A DNA stretch of 64,000 nt from Geobacter argillaceus (GTDB taxonomy: Bacteria; Desulfobacterota; Desulfuromonadia; Geobacterales; DSM-12255), in NCBI RefSeq assembly GCF_007830735.1, contig NZ_VLLN01000018.1, forward strand, positions 30,965 through 94,964, given 5' to 3'. Shown here in pieces: positions 35,019 to 44,766 of this stretch (the first letter of the stretch is position 1; each line of letters opens with the position of its first letter). The notes beneath the pieces were generated by a model. That model saw nothing but the letters and a program-made list of their open reading frames with translations, ran no database searches and had not been told where the DNA came from. The position numbers and the translations under genes were made by a program.

Positions 35019-35519
35019 ATGGCAGAGAGTGTCCTGGAGTTGATCAATTCCTTGACGGAAAACGACCGGATCGTCCAGGAGCTGTTGCAGCTTCTCGAAG
35101 AAGAGCAGCAGAACGTTGCCCAACTGCAGGGCGATCGTGTGGAAGAGCTGGCCGGCCGGATTCGCGACCTGTTGGGCAGACTGGAAGCGGCTGCCAGCGA
35201 CATCCGTCGTATCCTGGCCCGCCTGGCCCGCGAGGCCGGGCTCCGGGACGGTGCAACCCTGTCCCTGATCATCCCCCTTCTGGCGCTTCCCCATCGAGCG
35301 GTGTTGGAAGAGTTGCGGGCGAGACTCATGGAGCGGGGGGAACTGGTGAACAGGCTGCTGGAATTCAACCGTGAACTGCTCTCCGGTGGACTTCAGGCTG
35401 TCAACAATGCGCTGGACTTCTTCAAATCGGTCATGACCACCCGTCGTACCACCTACGGTGACCAGGGCAAGCTGCTTGACGGTTCTAACGGCGTACGGCT
35501 GGTTAATAGGGAGGCTTGA
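35019..35519 (+). CDS. flgN: FlgN-family flagellar chaperone
   Basis: 166 residues, helical, with leucine-rich heptads (I-V-Q-E-L-L-Q-L-L-E-E-E). Position directly before flgK identifies it as FlgN, the chaperone of FlgK and FlgL. AGGAG lies 8 bases before the ATG. The usual neighbour flgM is absent here. Confidence 0.85.
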   Translation: MAESVLELINSLTENDRIVQELLQLLEEEQQNVAQLQGDRVEELAGRIRDLLGRLEAAASDIRRILARLAREAGLRDGATLSLIIPLLALPHRAVLEELRARLMERGELVNRLLEFNRELLSGGLQAVNNALDFFKSVMTTRRTTYGDQGKLLDGSNGVRLVNREA

Positions 35520-37046
35520 ATGGGCGTCAACGATATCTTCAATGTCGGGGTTACCGGCGTAACAGCGAGCAGGCTGGCAATCGAAGTGACCAGCGAGAAC
35601 ATGGCCAATGTCAATACGGCTGGCTATTCCCGCCAGATCACGCAGTTTGAAACCGGACCGACCATCACTTCCAGGGGCTTTGCACTGGGGACCGGCGTCA
35701 ATGTGGCATCGGTGCAACGTTCTTACGATGCACTGCTCCAGCGGCAGATTGTCGATGCCAACAGCAGTCAACAGCAGGCACTGGCCCGTCAGAAAGCAAT
35801 GAGCCAGGTAGAGCCTTTGTTTAACGAGCTGGCTGCCAACGGGCTCGGCGACGCGGTCCAAAAATACTTTGGCGCCTGGCAGGATCTATCGGTCAATCCG
35901 TCCGGCGGCCCCGAGCGCCAGGCATTGCTGGCCCGCTCCCAGATTCTGGTCGACACCTTTCACCAGACGAACGCCAGCTTGAAGACGGCCCAGAAGTTTG
36001 CCGACGACTCCCTTGGCTCCATAACTTCCGATATCACGGACAAGGCAAAAAACATCGCCTCGCTGAATACTCAGATCCTGATGACGGAACGATTGGGAAC
36101 CAATGCCAATGAACTGAGGGATCAGCGGGATCAGTTGGTAACCCTGTTGGCCCAAAAAACGGGTATTACCTACCAGGAGAACCCTGACGGTACCCTCAAG
36201 ATACAACTACCTGATCCAGCAGGTGCGGGTGGGGGCGAAGTGCTCGTCAATGGCGGCCAGTATGCCACTGTCTATGCGGATAACGTAGTGGGACCAAAGG
36301 CCCCACTGAACGATATCTATATCACTGCCATCGGCAATCCTCCCCCGGCTACCAATCCTGCAGCGGATACCAGGGTGACGGCAACAATCGGTGGCCCCAA
36401 CGACGCAACAAAGCCGGCTGACAACAGTCTTGGTCAGATCGGTGGTGTGTTGAAGGTGCGTGACCAGATCATTCCGGGTCTGTTGAACAGCGTCGACGAA
36501 CTGGCCTATAACCTGTCAAACCAGGTGAATACCCAGCATGCCGCCGGGTTTGGCCTGAACAGCGCGACAGGAAATAACTTCTTCACCCCTGCCGCAGCCG
36601 GACCTTTACCGGCAGCGCCGGCAGCCTTTGCCAATTACAGCGCCAACATTGATATCAACAATACCCTCAAAACCAATCTTGATGCCATTGCCGCCGCCAA
36701 TGTGGACCCTGCTGTCGGCGGAAGGGCAAACAATACTATTGCCCTGAATATCGCCGGTCTGCAGTCGGCTTCGGTATCCTTCAACAGCGGCAGTAGTACC
36801 CTTGGAGGGTACTATAGTACACTGGTCAGTAATGTGGGGATCTTGAAGCAGGATGCCACCAACGCCTCGACGAATGGCGGCAGTTTCCTGCGCCAGTTGA
36901 ATAACCTGCGGGAATCCAATTCCGGCGTTTCCCTGGACGAGGAATTGACAAATCTGATTAAATACCAGAAATCCTTCGAAGGGTCGTCGCGCCTGATCTC
37001 GACGGCGACCCAGATGATGGACACCATTCTCGGACTGGTTCGCTAA
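35520..37046 (+). CDS. flgK: Hook-filament junction protein FlgK
   Basis: 508 residues. N-terminal V-T-S-E-N-M-A-N-V-N-T-A-G-Y-S-R-Q and C-terminal S-G-V-S-L-D-E-E-L-T-N-L-I-K-Y-Q are the FlgK ends. The central region is variable. It starts at the base after the flgN stop. It joins hook to filament. Confidence 0.96.
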   Translation: MGVNDIFNVGVTGVTASRLAIEVTSENMANVNTAGYSRQITQFETGPTITSRGFALGTGVNVASVQRSYDALLQRQIVDANSSQQQALARQKAMSQVEPLFNELAANGLGDAVQKYFGAWQDLSVNPSGGPERQALLARSQILVDTFHQTNASLKTAQKFADDSLGSITSDITDKAKNIASLNTQILMTERLGTNANELRDQRDQLVTLLAQKTGITYQENPDGTLKIQLPDPAGAGGGEVLVNGGQYATVYADNVVGPKAPLNDIYITAIGNPPPATNPAADTRVTATIGGPNDATKPADNSLGQIGGVLKVRDQIIPGLLNSVDELAYNLSNQVNTQHAAGFGLNSATGNNFFTPAAAGPLPAAPAAFANYSANIDINNTLKTNLDAIAAANVDPAVGGRANNTIALNIAGLQSASVSFNSGSSTLGGYYSTLVSNVGILKQDATNASTNGGSFLRQLNNLRESNSGVSLDEELTNLIKYQKSFEGSSRLISTATQMMDTILGLVR

Positions 37047-37060
37047 GAAGGAGGACAGCC

Positions 37061-37957
37061 ATGCGTGTGACACCAAATATGACAGCCGATAATTCGGTCT
37101 ACAATCTTCAGCAGAACCGGGTCAAGCTGGATTCGCTGCAGGCGCAGATTGCCTCCGGCACCAACATCCACAACCCTTCTGATGACCCGATAGCGACCCG
37201 CCAGCTCCTTGACCTCGAAGGTCAATTGAAATCAGGTGAGCAGTTTTCCGGAAACATCAATAAGGCTAAGGTTTGGTTGAACATTAGTGACACCGCATTA
37301 GTCGGGATTTCCACCATGGTGAAACAGGCCAAGTCGGTTGCCGCCAACATCGGGAGCGGCAGCAGCGACCCGACCGTTCTGGCCACTGCCGTTTCCCAGC
37401 TGAACGAGATCAAGAAGCAACTGGTGAGCCTGGGCAATACCCAGCTCGGGGATCAGTATATATTCGGCGGCTTCAAGGACTCCATTCCACCGTTTAACCC
37501 GCCTAATGCGCCGGATAATGCCTATCATGGGACAACCGACCCCATCAACGTCAATATCGACAAGAACTCCCAGGTTGCCATCAATGTCACTGGCGATACG
37601 CTTCTGACCGGCGCAGGCGGGGGGGTGAACATCCTTCAGCAGATCGATAACCTCACTGCCGCCATCAGTGCCAATAATGTACCGGCAATCCAGGCGGCAG
37701 CGACACAGATCGACACGTCGTCGAACCAGATCGCCAATGCCCGGAGCGATGTCGCGGGGAGGATTGTGCGGCTGGACAGTGCGGAAAAGATGATTGCGCT
37801 CAACAAGAATACCGTTCAGACTCTGGTCGAAAACATCCAGAACGTGGACATGATCAAGGCCGCGACAGAGCTGACCCAGCAAAAGACCGCCTTTGAGGCA
37901 GCCCTGTCGGCGACGGCCAAAATCTCGCAAATTTCCCTGTTGGATTATCTCAAGTGA
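37061..37957 (+). CDS. flgL: Hook-filament junction protein FlgL
   Basis: 298 residues. The flagellin-like N-terminus (V-Q-interrupted helix, I-A-S-G-T-N-I-H-N-P-S-D-D-P) and C-terminal A-T-E-L-T-Q-Q-K-T-A-F-E-A-A-L are characteristic. Second junction protein between FlgK and filament. It closes the long flhA-flgL unit. Confidence 0.94.
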   Translation: MRVTPNMTADNSVYNLQQNRVKLDSLQAQIASGTNIHNPSDDPIATRQLLDLEGQLKSGEQFSGNINKAKVWLNISDTALVGISTMVKQAKSVAANIGSGSSDPTVLATAVSQLNEIKKQLVSLGNTQLGDQYIFGGFKDSIPPFNPPNAPDNAYHGTTDPINVNIDKNSQVAINVTGDTLLTGAGGGVNILQQIDNLTAAISANNVPAIQAAATQIDTSSNQIANARSDVAGRIVRLDSAEKMIALNKNTVQTLVENIQNVDMIKAATELTQQKTAFEAALSATAKISQISLLDYLK

Positions 37958-38073
37958 TAGAAGCTGTTCACAAGGACAGGATCATTGCGGGTAGCGGCTA
38001 TCGCGATGGTCTTGGTGGAGGACGAGTCTTTTCTTACTGGGACAGTATTAATTAAACGGTTTCTGGAGGGGCG

Positions 38074-38337
38074 ATGATCAGGCTGACGAGGATCAATGGC
38101 AGTGAGTTTTATCTGAATCCCCAGTTGATCGAACTCATTGAAGAGGGGCCGGAGACCCATCTCACGCTTCTCAATGGTAACCGCTATCTGGTGAAAGAAG
38201 GGGTATCGGTCATCATTGAGCGGATGGTTGTCATGCAGGCCAGGATAGCACGCAGAAGCAATGCGGTGCCGGGCAGAAAATATCTCCTCCGGTCCAGGGT
38301 CGGGGCGAAACGGATCATGGTTGGCTATGACGAATAA
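38074..38337 (+). CDS. flbD: FlbD-family flagellar protein
   Basis: 87 residues. It matches the small FlbD family: I-R-L-T-R-I-N-G-S-E-F-Y-L-N-P-x-L-I-E at the start and V-K-E-x-V-S-V-I-I-E-R-M. It is usually encoded next to motA, as here. This FlbD is unrelated to the Caulobacter regulator of the same name. Precise function unknown. GGAGGGG precedes the ATG. Confidence 0.88.
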   Translation: MIRLTRINGSEFYLNPQLIELIEEGPETHLTLLNGNRYLVKEGVSVIIERMVVMQARIARRSNAVPGRKYLLRSRVGAKRIMVGYDE

Positions 38338-38365
38338 ATTCACTTCTGAGGCGTGTTGATACCCT

Positions 38366-39127
38366 ATGGATATTACTACCATTATCGGTCTGGCCCTCGG
38401 CTTTGGGGCAATAATTGGCGGCGCTCTTCTCGAGGGGCTTCATGTCAAGGCCCTCATCCAGCCAACGGCAGCCTTGATCGTCCTCGGCGGTACCTTTGGC
38501 GCTGCTTTTGTCAGTTTCCCCTTTCCGGTGGTTATGAAGGCGTTCAAGGATATCCCCAAGGCCTTCCTGATGCCGAAAGACAAGCCGGAAACGATCATCA
38601 AGGATATGATCAACTACGCGGCCAAGGCGCGGCGTAACGGTCTGATTTCCCTTGAGCAGGAAGCCCAGACGATCAAGGACCCCTTCACCAAAAAGGGTAT
38701 TTCACTGGTAGTGGACGGGATAGATCCCCAAAAACTGCGAGAAACCCTGGAGATCGAGATCGAATCGTACGAGGAGCACGAGAAGGGGAGTGCCGAGTTC
38801 TTCGAGGCGGCTGGCGGCTATGCCCCGACCATCGGTATTATCGGTGCCGTAATCGGCCTTATTCACGTCATGAGCAACCTTTCCGACTCATCGAAACTGG
38901 GGGCCGGTATCGCCGTCGCTTTTGTCGCTACCATCTACGGCCTGTTGACGGCTAACATCGTCTGTCTTCCCATCGGTACCAAGCTCAAGCATCGTATCAA
39001 AGACGAGCTGCTGCGCCGGAGTATGGTGGTTGAAGGGCTCATTGCCATCCAGAACGGTGAGAATCCACACTTTATCGAGCAAAAGCTCAAGTCGTTCCTC
39101 CCTTCCCACGGACCAGAGAAGAAGTAG
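38366..39127 (+). CDS. motA: Flagellar stator protein MotA
   Basis: 253 residues with four transmembrane helices. The conserved cytoplasmic loop charges (A-R-R-N-G-L-I-S-L-E-Q-E) and the proline region (G-G-Y-A-P-T-I-G-I-I-G) mark a MotA proton- or sodium-channel subunit. The type of ion cannot be assigned. It is 8 bases upstream of motB. Confidence 0.95.
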   Translation: MDITTIIGLALGFGAIIGGALLEGLHVKALIQPTAALIVLGGTFGAAFVSFPFPVVMKAFKDIPKAFLMPKDKPETIIKDMINYAAKARRNGLISLEQEAQTIKDPFTKKGISLVVDGIDPQKLRETLEIEIESYEEHEKGSAEFFEAAGGYAPTIGIIGAVIGLIHVMSNLSDSSKLGAGIAVAFVATIYGLLTANIVCLPIGTKLKHRIKDELLRRSMVVEGLIAIQNGENPHFIEQKLKSFLPSHGPEKK

Positions 39128-39135
39128 CAGGGATC

Positions 39136-39930
39136 ATGGCCAGGAAAAAAAAGCACGAAAAAGAACCGAACCACGAACGCTGGCTGGTTTCCTATGCCGA
39201 CTTCATCACTCTTTTGTTTGCCGTATTTGTGACGCTGTATGCCATGTCACAAACTGACAAAAAAAAGGTGGAAGAAGTGATCGCCTCGCTTCGGGAATCA
39301 TTCGGTGTTTCAACCCTTTCCGGCGCCGCTCCCAAACCTGCTGTCATCCAATCTATGGACATGAGCATCATTCCCTCCCTGCGTCCGGAAGCCATCAAGC
39401 CGGCGCCGAGGATGCGCGGTGTGAAGACCGAGGGGAAGGGCCGTGGCAAAGCGGTGGAAAAGGATTTCAGAGAAATCAAGACAGCCCTCGAAGCCTATTT
39501 GATGATGCACGGCGCCAATGAGGAGGTATCGGTTTCCATAAACCAGCGGGGATTAGTGGTGAGTCTGAAGGAGGCGGGATTCTTCGATTCGGGAAGCGCT
39601 GTCATCAAGCAGAGTTCCGTACCGATCCTGGCACGGGTTGTTGAAGCGTTGACCCCCTACGAAAACCAGTTCCGGGTTGAGGGACATACGGATAATGTGC
39701 CGATACGAACGGCGACGTTCAAGTCCAACTGGGAGCTTTCCACGACCCGGGCAACCAATCTTGTTCACTACATGATCAACAACGAAAACTTTGATCCTGC
39801 CAAGGTATCTGCCGCCGGTTTTGGTGAATTTCGTCCGGTTGCCGACAACGGTTCAGCCGATGGACGGGCCAAGAACCGTCGCGTGGACATCGTCATGCTC
39901 TCTCTTGATGCGGAGCGGAGTGAGCCCTGA
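39136..39930 (+). CDS. motB: Flagellar stator protein MotB
   Basis: 264 residues. A single N-terminal transmembrane helix contains the ion-carrying Asp (S-Y-A-D-F-I-T-L-L-F), followed by a plug region and a C-terminal OmpA-like peptidoglycan-binding domain (E-G-H-T-D-N-V-P-I, then A-K-N-R-R-V-D-I). All needed residues are present. Confidence 0.95.
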   Translation: MARKKKHEKEPNHERWLVSYADFITLLFAVFVTLYAMSQTDKKKVEEVIASLRESFGVSTLSGAAPKPAVIQSMDMSIIPSLRPEAIKPAPRMRGVKTEGKGRGKAVEKDFREIKTALEAYLMMHGANEEVSVSINQRGLVVSLKEAGFFDSGSAVIKQSSVPILARVVEALTPYENQFRVEGHTDNVPIRTATFKSNWELSTTRATNLVHYMINNENFDPAKVSAAGFGEFRPVADNGSADGRAKNRRVDIVMLSLDAERSEP

Positions 39931-40010
39931 AACAGGCGCAATGCCTGCTGCACTCCATCCTGAGCCTCTGCCAACAGTTCCCGACTCCACATCAACTCCT
40001 CAAACGCGAA

Positions 40011-41180
40011 TTATTCGTTGCGTGCCAGCCAGGTCTGGATTTCCGCCGCTATCGCAGCCCAGCCACTCCCCAAACGATTTCCGAGAAATTCGGCAAAAAG
40101 CGAATCGAACAGCTGCAGGCCTGTTTCGAGAAGATGCATCCGCTCGTAGAAAACGGCTTCCTGCTCGCTGGCTTGGTCAACAGTATTGTCTTTTTCCAGG
40201 TGAACCGGTGGACAACGGAACGAGGCAAAATAGAATCGTTCCGCTTTCAGGGTGAGTTTCCAACTATTTTCTTCCTGCTCCAGATGGATAGTGGCCTCGG
40301 TGATCTTCTTGCCGTTCTGCAAGGCGGTATGTACCTCACCGAAACGACCCTGTGGCCCAGCCACGGTCATCTTCTGAGCCCCTTCCTCGGTGGCGCTCAT
40401 CAGGACCAGGCGGTCGTCCAGATAGGCGGCAAAGGACTCTCCGTTTCCGATCGAACCCGGCTGGTTGACGCGATACTCGCCAGTGCCGGTCATGCTCCGA
40501 TGGAGGAGCCAGAGGAGAAAATCCTGTCCCAACCACTGATTGCTCCGGATCTGGTCGAGAATTGCCGGTGAGGTAGCTAGGTTCGCCTGCTCTAACGATT
40601 GTTGCAGCTCCTCCGGGACCAGTTTGCCGGCCCGTGCCATCGGGTGTACCAGGACCAGGCGCAAGCCCGGAAAGGTCTTCTTGAACTCCTCCTCGAAAAG
40701 GTCCGTCACGCTCTGGCTGAGAGAGGCAAACGTAACGATTTGATTCCGGGTGTCCCAGACCATGTCGTAGGTGGCAGGGATGGGCAATGTCCTGGCAAGC
40801 AGGCGCAGACGGACCGCTTCCTTGATCTCCTCGCGCTTCTGCTTGGGAACCCGATGGAGTCCCGGATGCTCGGCCCGGTACTCCTCTTCCGCAACCCTGC
40901 AGTACGCCTTTAGGAGTGAGGCGGGAATCTTTCTCTGGTCCCGGCGAAGGGTGAACGCGAGATAGTTGTCACGCCAGAAACTGGCGGTCGTCGAAAATTC
41001 ACTGAGCTGGTGGTCATCAAGGTTGGCCCAGCCGCAGGAAAGTTCATCAAGGGTGCTCTCGATGGAACGGAAAGCCTGTTGGGAAAGGCCGTTTGAGGCA
41101 AACTCGAACAGATCGCCGGCAGGGAATTCGCCGACAACCTGAAACTGACAGATGCTAACGGTGTTGGAGATGATGCCCAT
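40011..41180 (-). CDS. rdgC: Recombination-associated protein RdgC
   Basis: 389 residues with RdgC-like features: an N-terminal S-I-C-Q-F-Q-V start, R-D-Q-R-K-I-P-A-S-L-L-K-A, and P-K-Q-K-R-E-E-I-K-E. RdgC binds DNA as a ring dimer and modulates RecA. AAGGAAA is upstream of the ATG at 41180. It lies tail-to-tail with motB and clpB is upstream on the same strand. RdgC is typical of beta- and gammaproteobacteria, so its presence here may reflect lateral transfer; that is inference. Confidence 0.75.
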   Translation of the reverse strand: MGIISNTVSICQFQVVGEFPAGDLFEFASNGLSQQAFRSIESTLDELSCGWANLDDHQLSEFSTTASFWRDNYLAFTLRRDQRKIPASLLKAYCRVAEEEYRAEHPGLHRVPKQKREEIKEAVRLRLLARTLPIPATYDMVWDTRNQIVTFASLSQSVTDLFEEEFKKTFPGLRLVLVHPMARAGKLVPEELQQSLEQANLATSPAILDQIRSNQWLGQDFLLWLLHRSMTGTGEYRVNQPGSIGNGESFAAYLDDRLVLMSATEEGAQKMTVAGPQGRFGEVHTALQNGKKITEATIHLEQEENSWKLTLKAERFYFASFRCPPVHLEKDNTVDQASEQEAVFYERMHLLETGLQLFDSLFAEFLGNRLGSGWAAIAAEIQTWLARNE

Positions 41181-41297
41181 ATCGATTTCCTTGCTCCTTT
41201 GGCTTAAGGTGGAAGGATTGGATACACCTTTTCACATTGACGAGCAAGGAAATACTCTTGGGACGGTCAGTCCGTGGCCGTAGATTGACTGCTATCG

Positions 41298-43916
41298 CTA
41301 TTGGTCACAGACAGCTGATGCTTGATGCTTCATGATAACCAGGCTCTCGCCCGTGACTGCCAGATCGATCTTGACCGTATCGCCATCCAGGAATTTTCCG
41401 TCCAGGAGCATCAAGGCCAGAGGGTCCTGGATGTGCCGCTGGATGCTCCGCTTAAGTGGCCTGGCACCGTACTGCGGATCGAACCCCTCACGGGCCAGGT
41501 ATTCCCTGGCCTTGTCCGTTACCTGCAGGTTGATATGACGCTCGGCTAACCGCTGCTCCAGGGCTGCAAGCTGGATGTCGACAATTCGCTTGATCTGCTC
41601 CAGAGGCAGGGCATGGAAAATTACGACCTCGTCGATGCGGTTGAGAAATTCCGGTTTGAAATGCTCCTTCAGCGTTTCTGATACCATCGACTTCATGCGG
41701 CCATAATCGCTGGCGCCGAACTGCTGTATCCATTGGGACCCCAGGTTGCTGGTCATGATGATGACCGTATTCCGAAAATCGACCGTTCGCCCCTGGCCGT
41801 CGGTCAAGCGGCCGTCGTCGAGGACTTGGAGGAGGACGTTGAATACTTCCGGGTGCGCCTTCTCGATCTCGTCGAAGAGGACGATGGAGTACGGCCGGCG
41901 GCGAACTGCCTCGGTCAGTTGGCCACCTTCCTCATATCCCACATAGCCGGGGGGAGCGCCCAGGAGGCGGGCAACGGTATGCTTTTCCTGGTATTCGCTC
42001 ATGTCGATCCGGATGATGGCCTGGTCGTCGTCAAAGAGGAACTGGGCCAGAGCTTTGGCGGTTTCGGTCTTGCCGACACCTGTCGGGCCGAGGAAGATGA
42101 ACGAGCCGACCGGCCGGTTCGGGTCGGAGAGGCCGGCTCGTCCCCGTCGGACGGCATTGGCAACCAGAACCAGTGCCTCGTCCTGGCCGACAACCCGACT
42201 TTGCAGCCGTTTTTCCATGCTTACCAGCTTCTCCGCTTCGGTCTCCAGCATGCGGTTGACCGGCACGCCGGTCCACTTGGCCACGATTTCGGCAACCATG
42301 TCGCCATCGACCTCTTCCGGCAGCATCTTCCCCGATTTCTGGCGTTGTTCCAGTTCATCCTTGCACTCGGTAATCCGCTTTTCAATGGCAGGGATGTCGC
42401 CGTAGCGAAGTTCTGCGGTTCTGGCAAGATCCCCTTCCCGTTCGGTCTTTCTGGCTTCGTCCTTCTTCTCTTCCAGCTGTTTCTTCAGCTCGCTGATTCT
42501 CCCGTGTATCTCCTTCTCCTGCAGCCAGTGGGTCTTGAGTTGGGCCGACTGGGCCTTCAGTTGTTCCAGTTCGTCGGCCAGTTTCTTTAGCCGTTCCCGG
42601 GCATGGGGGTCCTGTTCGCGGAGCAGGGCCTGTTTTTCGATTTCCAGCTGAATGATCTTTCGCTCTACTTCATCGATTTCGGTCGGCATGGAGTCGATCT
42701 CGATCCGCAGTCGGGAGGCCGACTCATCGATCAGGTCGATGGCCTTGTCCGGGAGGAAGCGGTCGGTGATGTAGCGGTCGGAGAGTGTGGCTGCGGCAAT
42801 GATGGCACTGTCCTTGATCCGGATGCCGTGGTAATTTTCGTACTTTTCCTTCAATCCCCGCAGAATAGCAATCGTGTCCTCCACGGACGGTTCGCCGGTG
42901 TAAACCTGCTGGAAGCGTCGTTCCAGCGCGGCGTCTTTTTCGATGTACTTGCGGTACTCGTTTAACGTCGTGGCCCCGATACAGTGGAGTTCGCCGCGTG
43001 CCAAAGCCGGTTTCAGCATGTTGGAGGCGTCCATGGCTCCTTCGGCTGCCCCCGCGCCGACCAGGGTGTGGAGTTCGTCGATGAAGAGGATGATGCTCCC
43101 TTCTGATTTTTCCACCTCCTTGATAACCGCCTTCAATCGGTCTTCGAATTCACCGCGGTATTTTGCCCCGGCAATCAGTGCCCCCATGTCGAGTGCCAAT
43201 AGTCGCTTGCTTTTGAGCGGTTCGGGGACATCGCCGGCTATGATCCGCTGAGCGAGTCCTTCAACGATGGCCGTCTTTCCGACGCCGGGTTCGCCAATCA
43301 GCACCGGGTTGTTTTTGGTCCGTCGGGACAGCACCTGGATGACCCGGCGGATTTCGTCGTCCCGGCCGATTACCGGGTCAAGCTTCCCCTTGCGGGCAAG
43401 ATCGGTCAGGTCGCGGGCATATTTGGTCAATGCCTGGTACTTGTCCTCTGGTTGCTGGTCGGTTACCGGTTCGTCGCCGCGAACCTCCTTGAGGGCCGAA
43501 AGGATGGCCGGCCGGGTCACCCCGTTTTCTGCCAGAATGCGTCCAGCCCCGCTTCCCTTTTCCTCGGACAATGCCAAAAGCAGGTGCTCGGTCGAGACAA
43601 AGCTGTCCTTCATGGCGTCGGCTTCCTTCTGGGCTGCCGCCAGGGTGCGGTTGAGTGCCGCGGAAATGTAGGCCTGTGCTGTTGTGCCGTTGCTCTGGGG
43701 CAGCCGCTTGACGGCCGATTCAACTGCATTGCGGACAGCGAGCGGCGCTACGCCGATCTTCTGCAGGAGCGCCGGAACCAGGCCGCCTTCCTGGTCAATA
43801 AGGGCCAAGAGCAGGTGTTCAGCCTCAATGGCCCCGTTTGACTGCTTGGTAGACAGTTCGTGTGCCGCTGCTAACGCTTCCTGGGTTTTTACCGTCATCT
43901 TTTCCGGTCTGATCAT
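41298..43916 (-). CDS. clpB: ATP-dependent disaggregase ClpB
   Basis: 872 residues. It has an N-terminal Clp repeat domain and two AAA+ modules, with Walker A G-E-P-G-V-G-K-T and G-P-T-G-V-G-K-T. The long middle coiled coil between them (about 400-520) distinguishes ClpB from ClpA/C. It rescues aggregated proteins with DnaK. The ATG at 43916 has AAGGAG upstream; a start at 43940 lacks one. The C-terminus has a slightly extended tail. Promoter at 43950-43978. Confidence 0.95.
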   Translation of the reverse strand: MIRPEKMTVKTQEALAAAHELSTKQSNGAIEAEHLLLALIDQEGGLVPALLQKIGVAPLAVRNAVESAVKRLPQSNGTTAQAYISAALNRTLAAAQKEADAMKDSFVSTEHLLLALSEEKGSGAGRILAENGVTRPAILSALKEVRGDEPVTDQQPEDKYQALTKYARDLTDLARKGKLDPVIGRDDEIRRVIQVLSRRTKNNPVLIGEPGVGKTAIVEGLAQRIIAGDVPEPLKSKRLLALDMGALIAGAKYRGEFEDRLKAVIKEVEKSEGSIILFIDELHTLVGAGAAEGAMDASNMLKPALARGELHCIGATTLNEYRKYIEKDAALERRFQQVYTGEPSVEDTIAILRGLKEKYENYHGIRIKDSAIIAAATLSDRYITDRFLPDKAIDLIDESASRLRIEIDSMPTEIDEVERKIIQLEIEKQALLREQDPHARERLKKLADELEQLKAQSAQLKTHWLQEKEIHGRISELKKQLEEKKDEARKTEREGDLARTAELRYGDIPAIEKRITECKDELEQRQKSGKMLPEEVDGDMVAEIVAKWTGVPVNRMLETEAEKLVSMEKRLQSRVVGQDEALVLVANAVRRGRAGLSDPNRPVGSFIFLGPTGVGKTETAKALAQFLFDDDQAIIRIDMSEYQEKHTVARLLGAPPGYVGYEEGGQLTEAVRRRPYSIVLFDEIEKAHPEVFNVLLQVLDDGRLTDGQGRTVDFRNTVIIMTSNLGSQWIQQFGASDYGRMKSMVSETLKEHFKPEFLNRIDEVVIFHALPLEQIKRIVDIQLAALEQRLAERHINLQVTDKAREYLAREGFDPQYGARPLKRSIQRHIQDPLALMLLDGKFLDGDTVKIDLAVTGESLVIMKHQASAVCDQ

Positions 43917-43949
43917 GGTCTGCTCCTTGGTCTCCCTCAATCTACATCA

Positions 43950-43978
43950 AACATAGGAACCACTATGTGTCCTGTCAA
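43950..43978 (-). promoter_or_regulatory. Promoter of clpB
   Basis: On the minus strand TTGACA, 17 bases, TATGTT. The -35 is also CTTGACA-like, as in sigma-32 promoters, and the base run before the -10 (CCTATGTT) partly resembles the sigma-32 -10. Which sigma factor acts cannot be decided by eye. Confidence 0.55.
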
Positions 43979-44201
43979 GGATGTGCGGATCTTTCTGTTT
44001 CGAGACTGAACAGCCGGGCAAGCAGGTTTGTTTGAAAGGGCTTGGGTGAAGCGTGATGTCTGAGAACTGGCCTCTGTTCACAGGTTGCACAGGAAAATCG
44101 AGGGGTCTCCGTAATTGAATTAACGATTACAACTAGTTACGTGTGATGTGTTTTGGCACGTTCCTGGTAATAAGCACACTAGTTCATTTCGGAGGTGTGT
44201 T

Positions 44202-44492
44202 ATGAAGCGGTTAATGATTCTCATTATGGTCCTCGGTCTCGTTACTCTGACCGGTTGCAGCGAACTGCAGGTGATAAAGAATGCAACGTTGCGGGAACTT
44301 CGGGCCGAAGCGGTAAGTCTGGATACGGTGGCCCATCAGAAAGAGCCGGCTCAGGATCAATTTATCACGGTGCCGGAACTGCGACCAGTCAAGAAGACCT
44401 ATGTGGCACAGGCTGAATACAATCCGTTCCTGGCAGGGGGGGGGCAACGGAATACAACGCCGCGCAAAGGAGCGTGGGAGAGAGGAAATTGA
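44202..44492 (+). CDS. Small lipoprotein
   Basis: 96 residues. The signal peptide ends in a lipobox L-T-G-C (Cys19). The mature part is short and charged (L-R-E-L-R-A-E-A), with no recognised domain. GGAGGTG precedes the ATG. It is followed by a strong terminator, so it forms a single-gene unit. Function unknown. Confidence 0.7.
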   Translation: MKRLMILIMVLGLVTLTGCSELQVIKNATLRELRAEAVSLDTVAHQKEPAQDQFITVPELRPVKKTYVAQAEYNPFLAGGGQRNTTPRKGAWERGN

Positions 44493-44514
44493 GATTGTTT
44501 GGCAACAACGGTAT

Positions 44515-44554
44515 TACCAAAAGAGGCGCTGCTCCGGCAGCGCCTCTTTTGGTA
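44515..44554. terminator. Bidirectional terminator
   Basis: A perfect 18-bp stem (TACCAAAAGAGGCGCTGC and complement) with a TCCG tetraloop lies between convergent genes. A-rich and T-rich arm ends serve both strands. Confidence 0.9.
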
Positions 44555-44731
44555 TCAGGATTTGTTGGATGTGGCGATAAACGGAAATTCCTGCTGCTTC
44601 CAGGCGTTTCCTTTGATCTTGGGCCGCGGGTAGTAGCGGGGACAGGAGGCAATGACTGCCCGGGCCGGTTGCTTGCAGACCCGCCGACAGGAAGCGCAGA
44701 GTCGATTGGCCTCTTCTTTTGGGTGCTTCAT
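44555..44731 (-). CDS. Small cysteine-rich protein
   Basis: 58 residues with cysteines arranged as C-A-S-C, then C-K-Q and S-C-P-R-Y-Y-P. This suggests a metal-binding knuckle. No strong ribosome site is visible. The ATG at 44731 is the most plausible start; the frame is open further upstream. It lies between ilvE (same strand, upstream) and the shared terminator. I do not recognise a named family. Confidence 0.5.
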   Translation of the reverse strand: MKHPKEEANRLCASCRRVCKQPARAVIASCPRYYPRPKIKGNAWKQQEFPFIATSNKS

Positions 44732-44766
44732 GGTGGTCCCGGGCCTGTTATGCCTATCAGGCAGTT

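Noticed and set aside
44150..44175. TGGCACGTTCCTGGTA as a sigma-54 promoter for the lipoprotein at 44202
   Set aside because: The -12 GC is GT, which strongly weakens sigma-54 promoters, and the gene is not in a flagellar or nitrogen context.
44555..44557. TGA at the end of the small cysteine-rich protein as selenocysteine
   Set aside because: It is followed directly by the terminator stem, with no further coding sequence.
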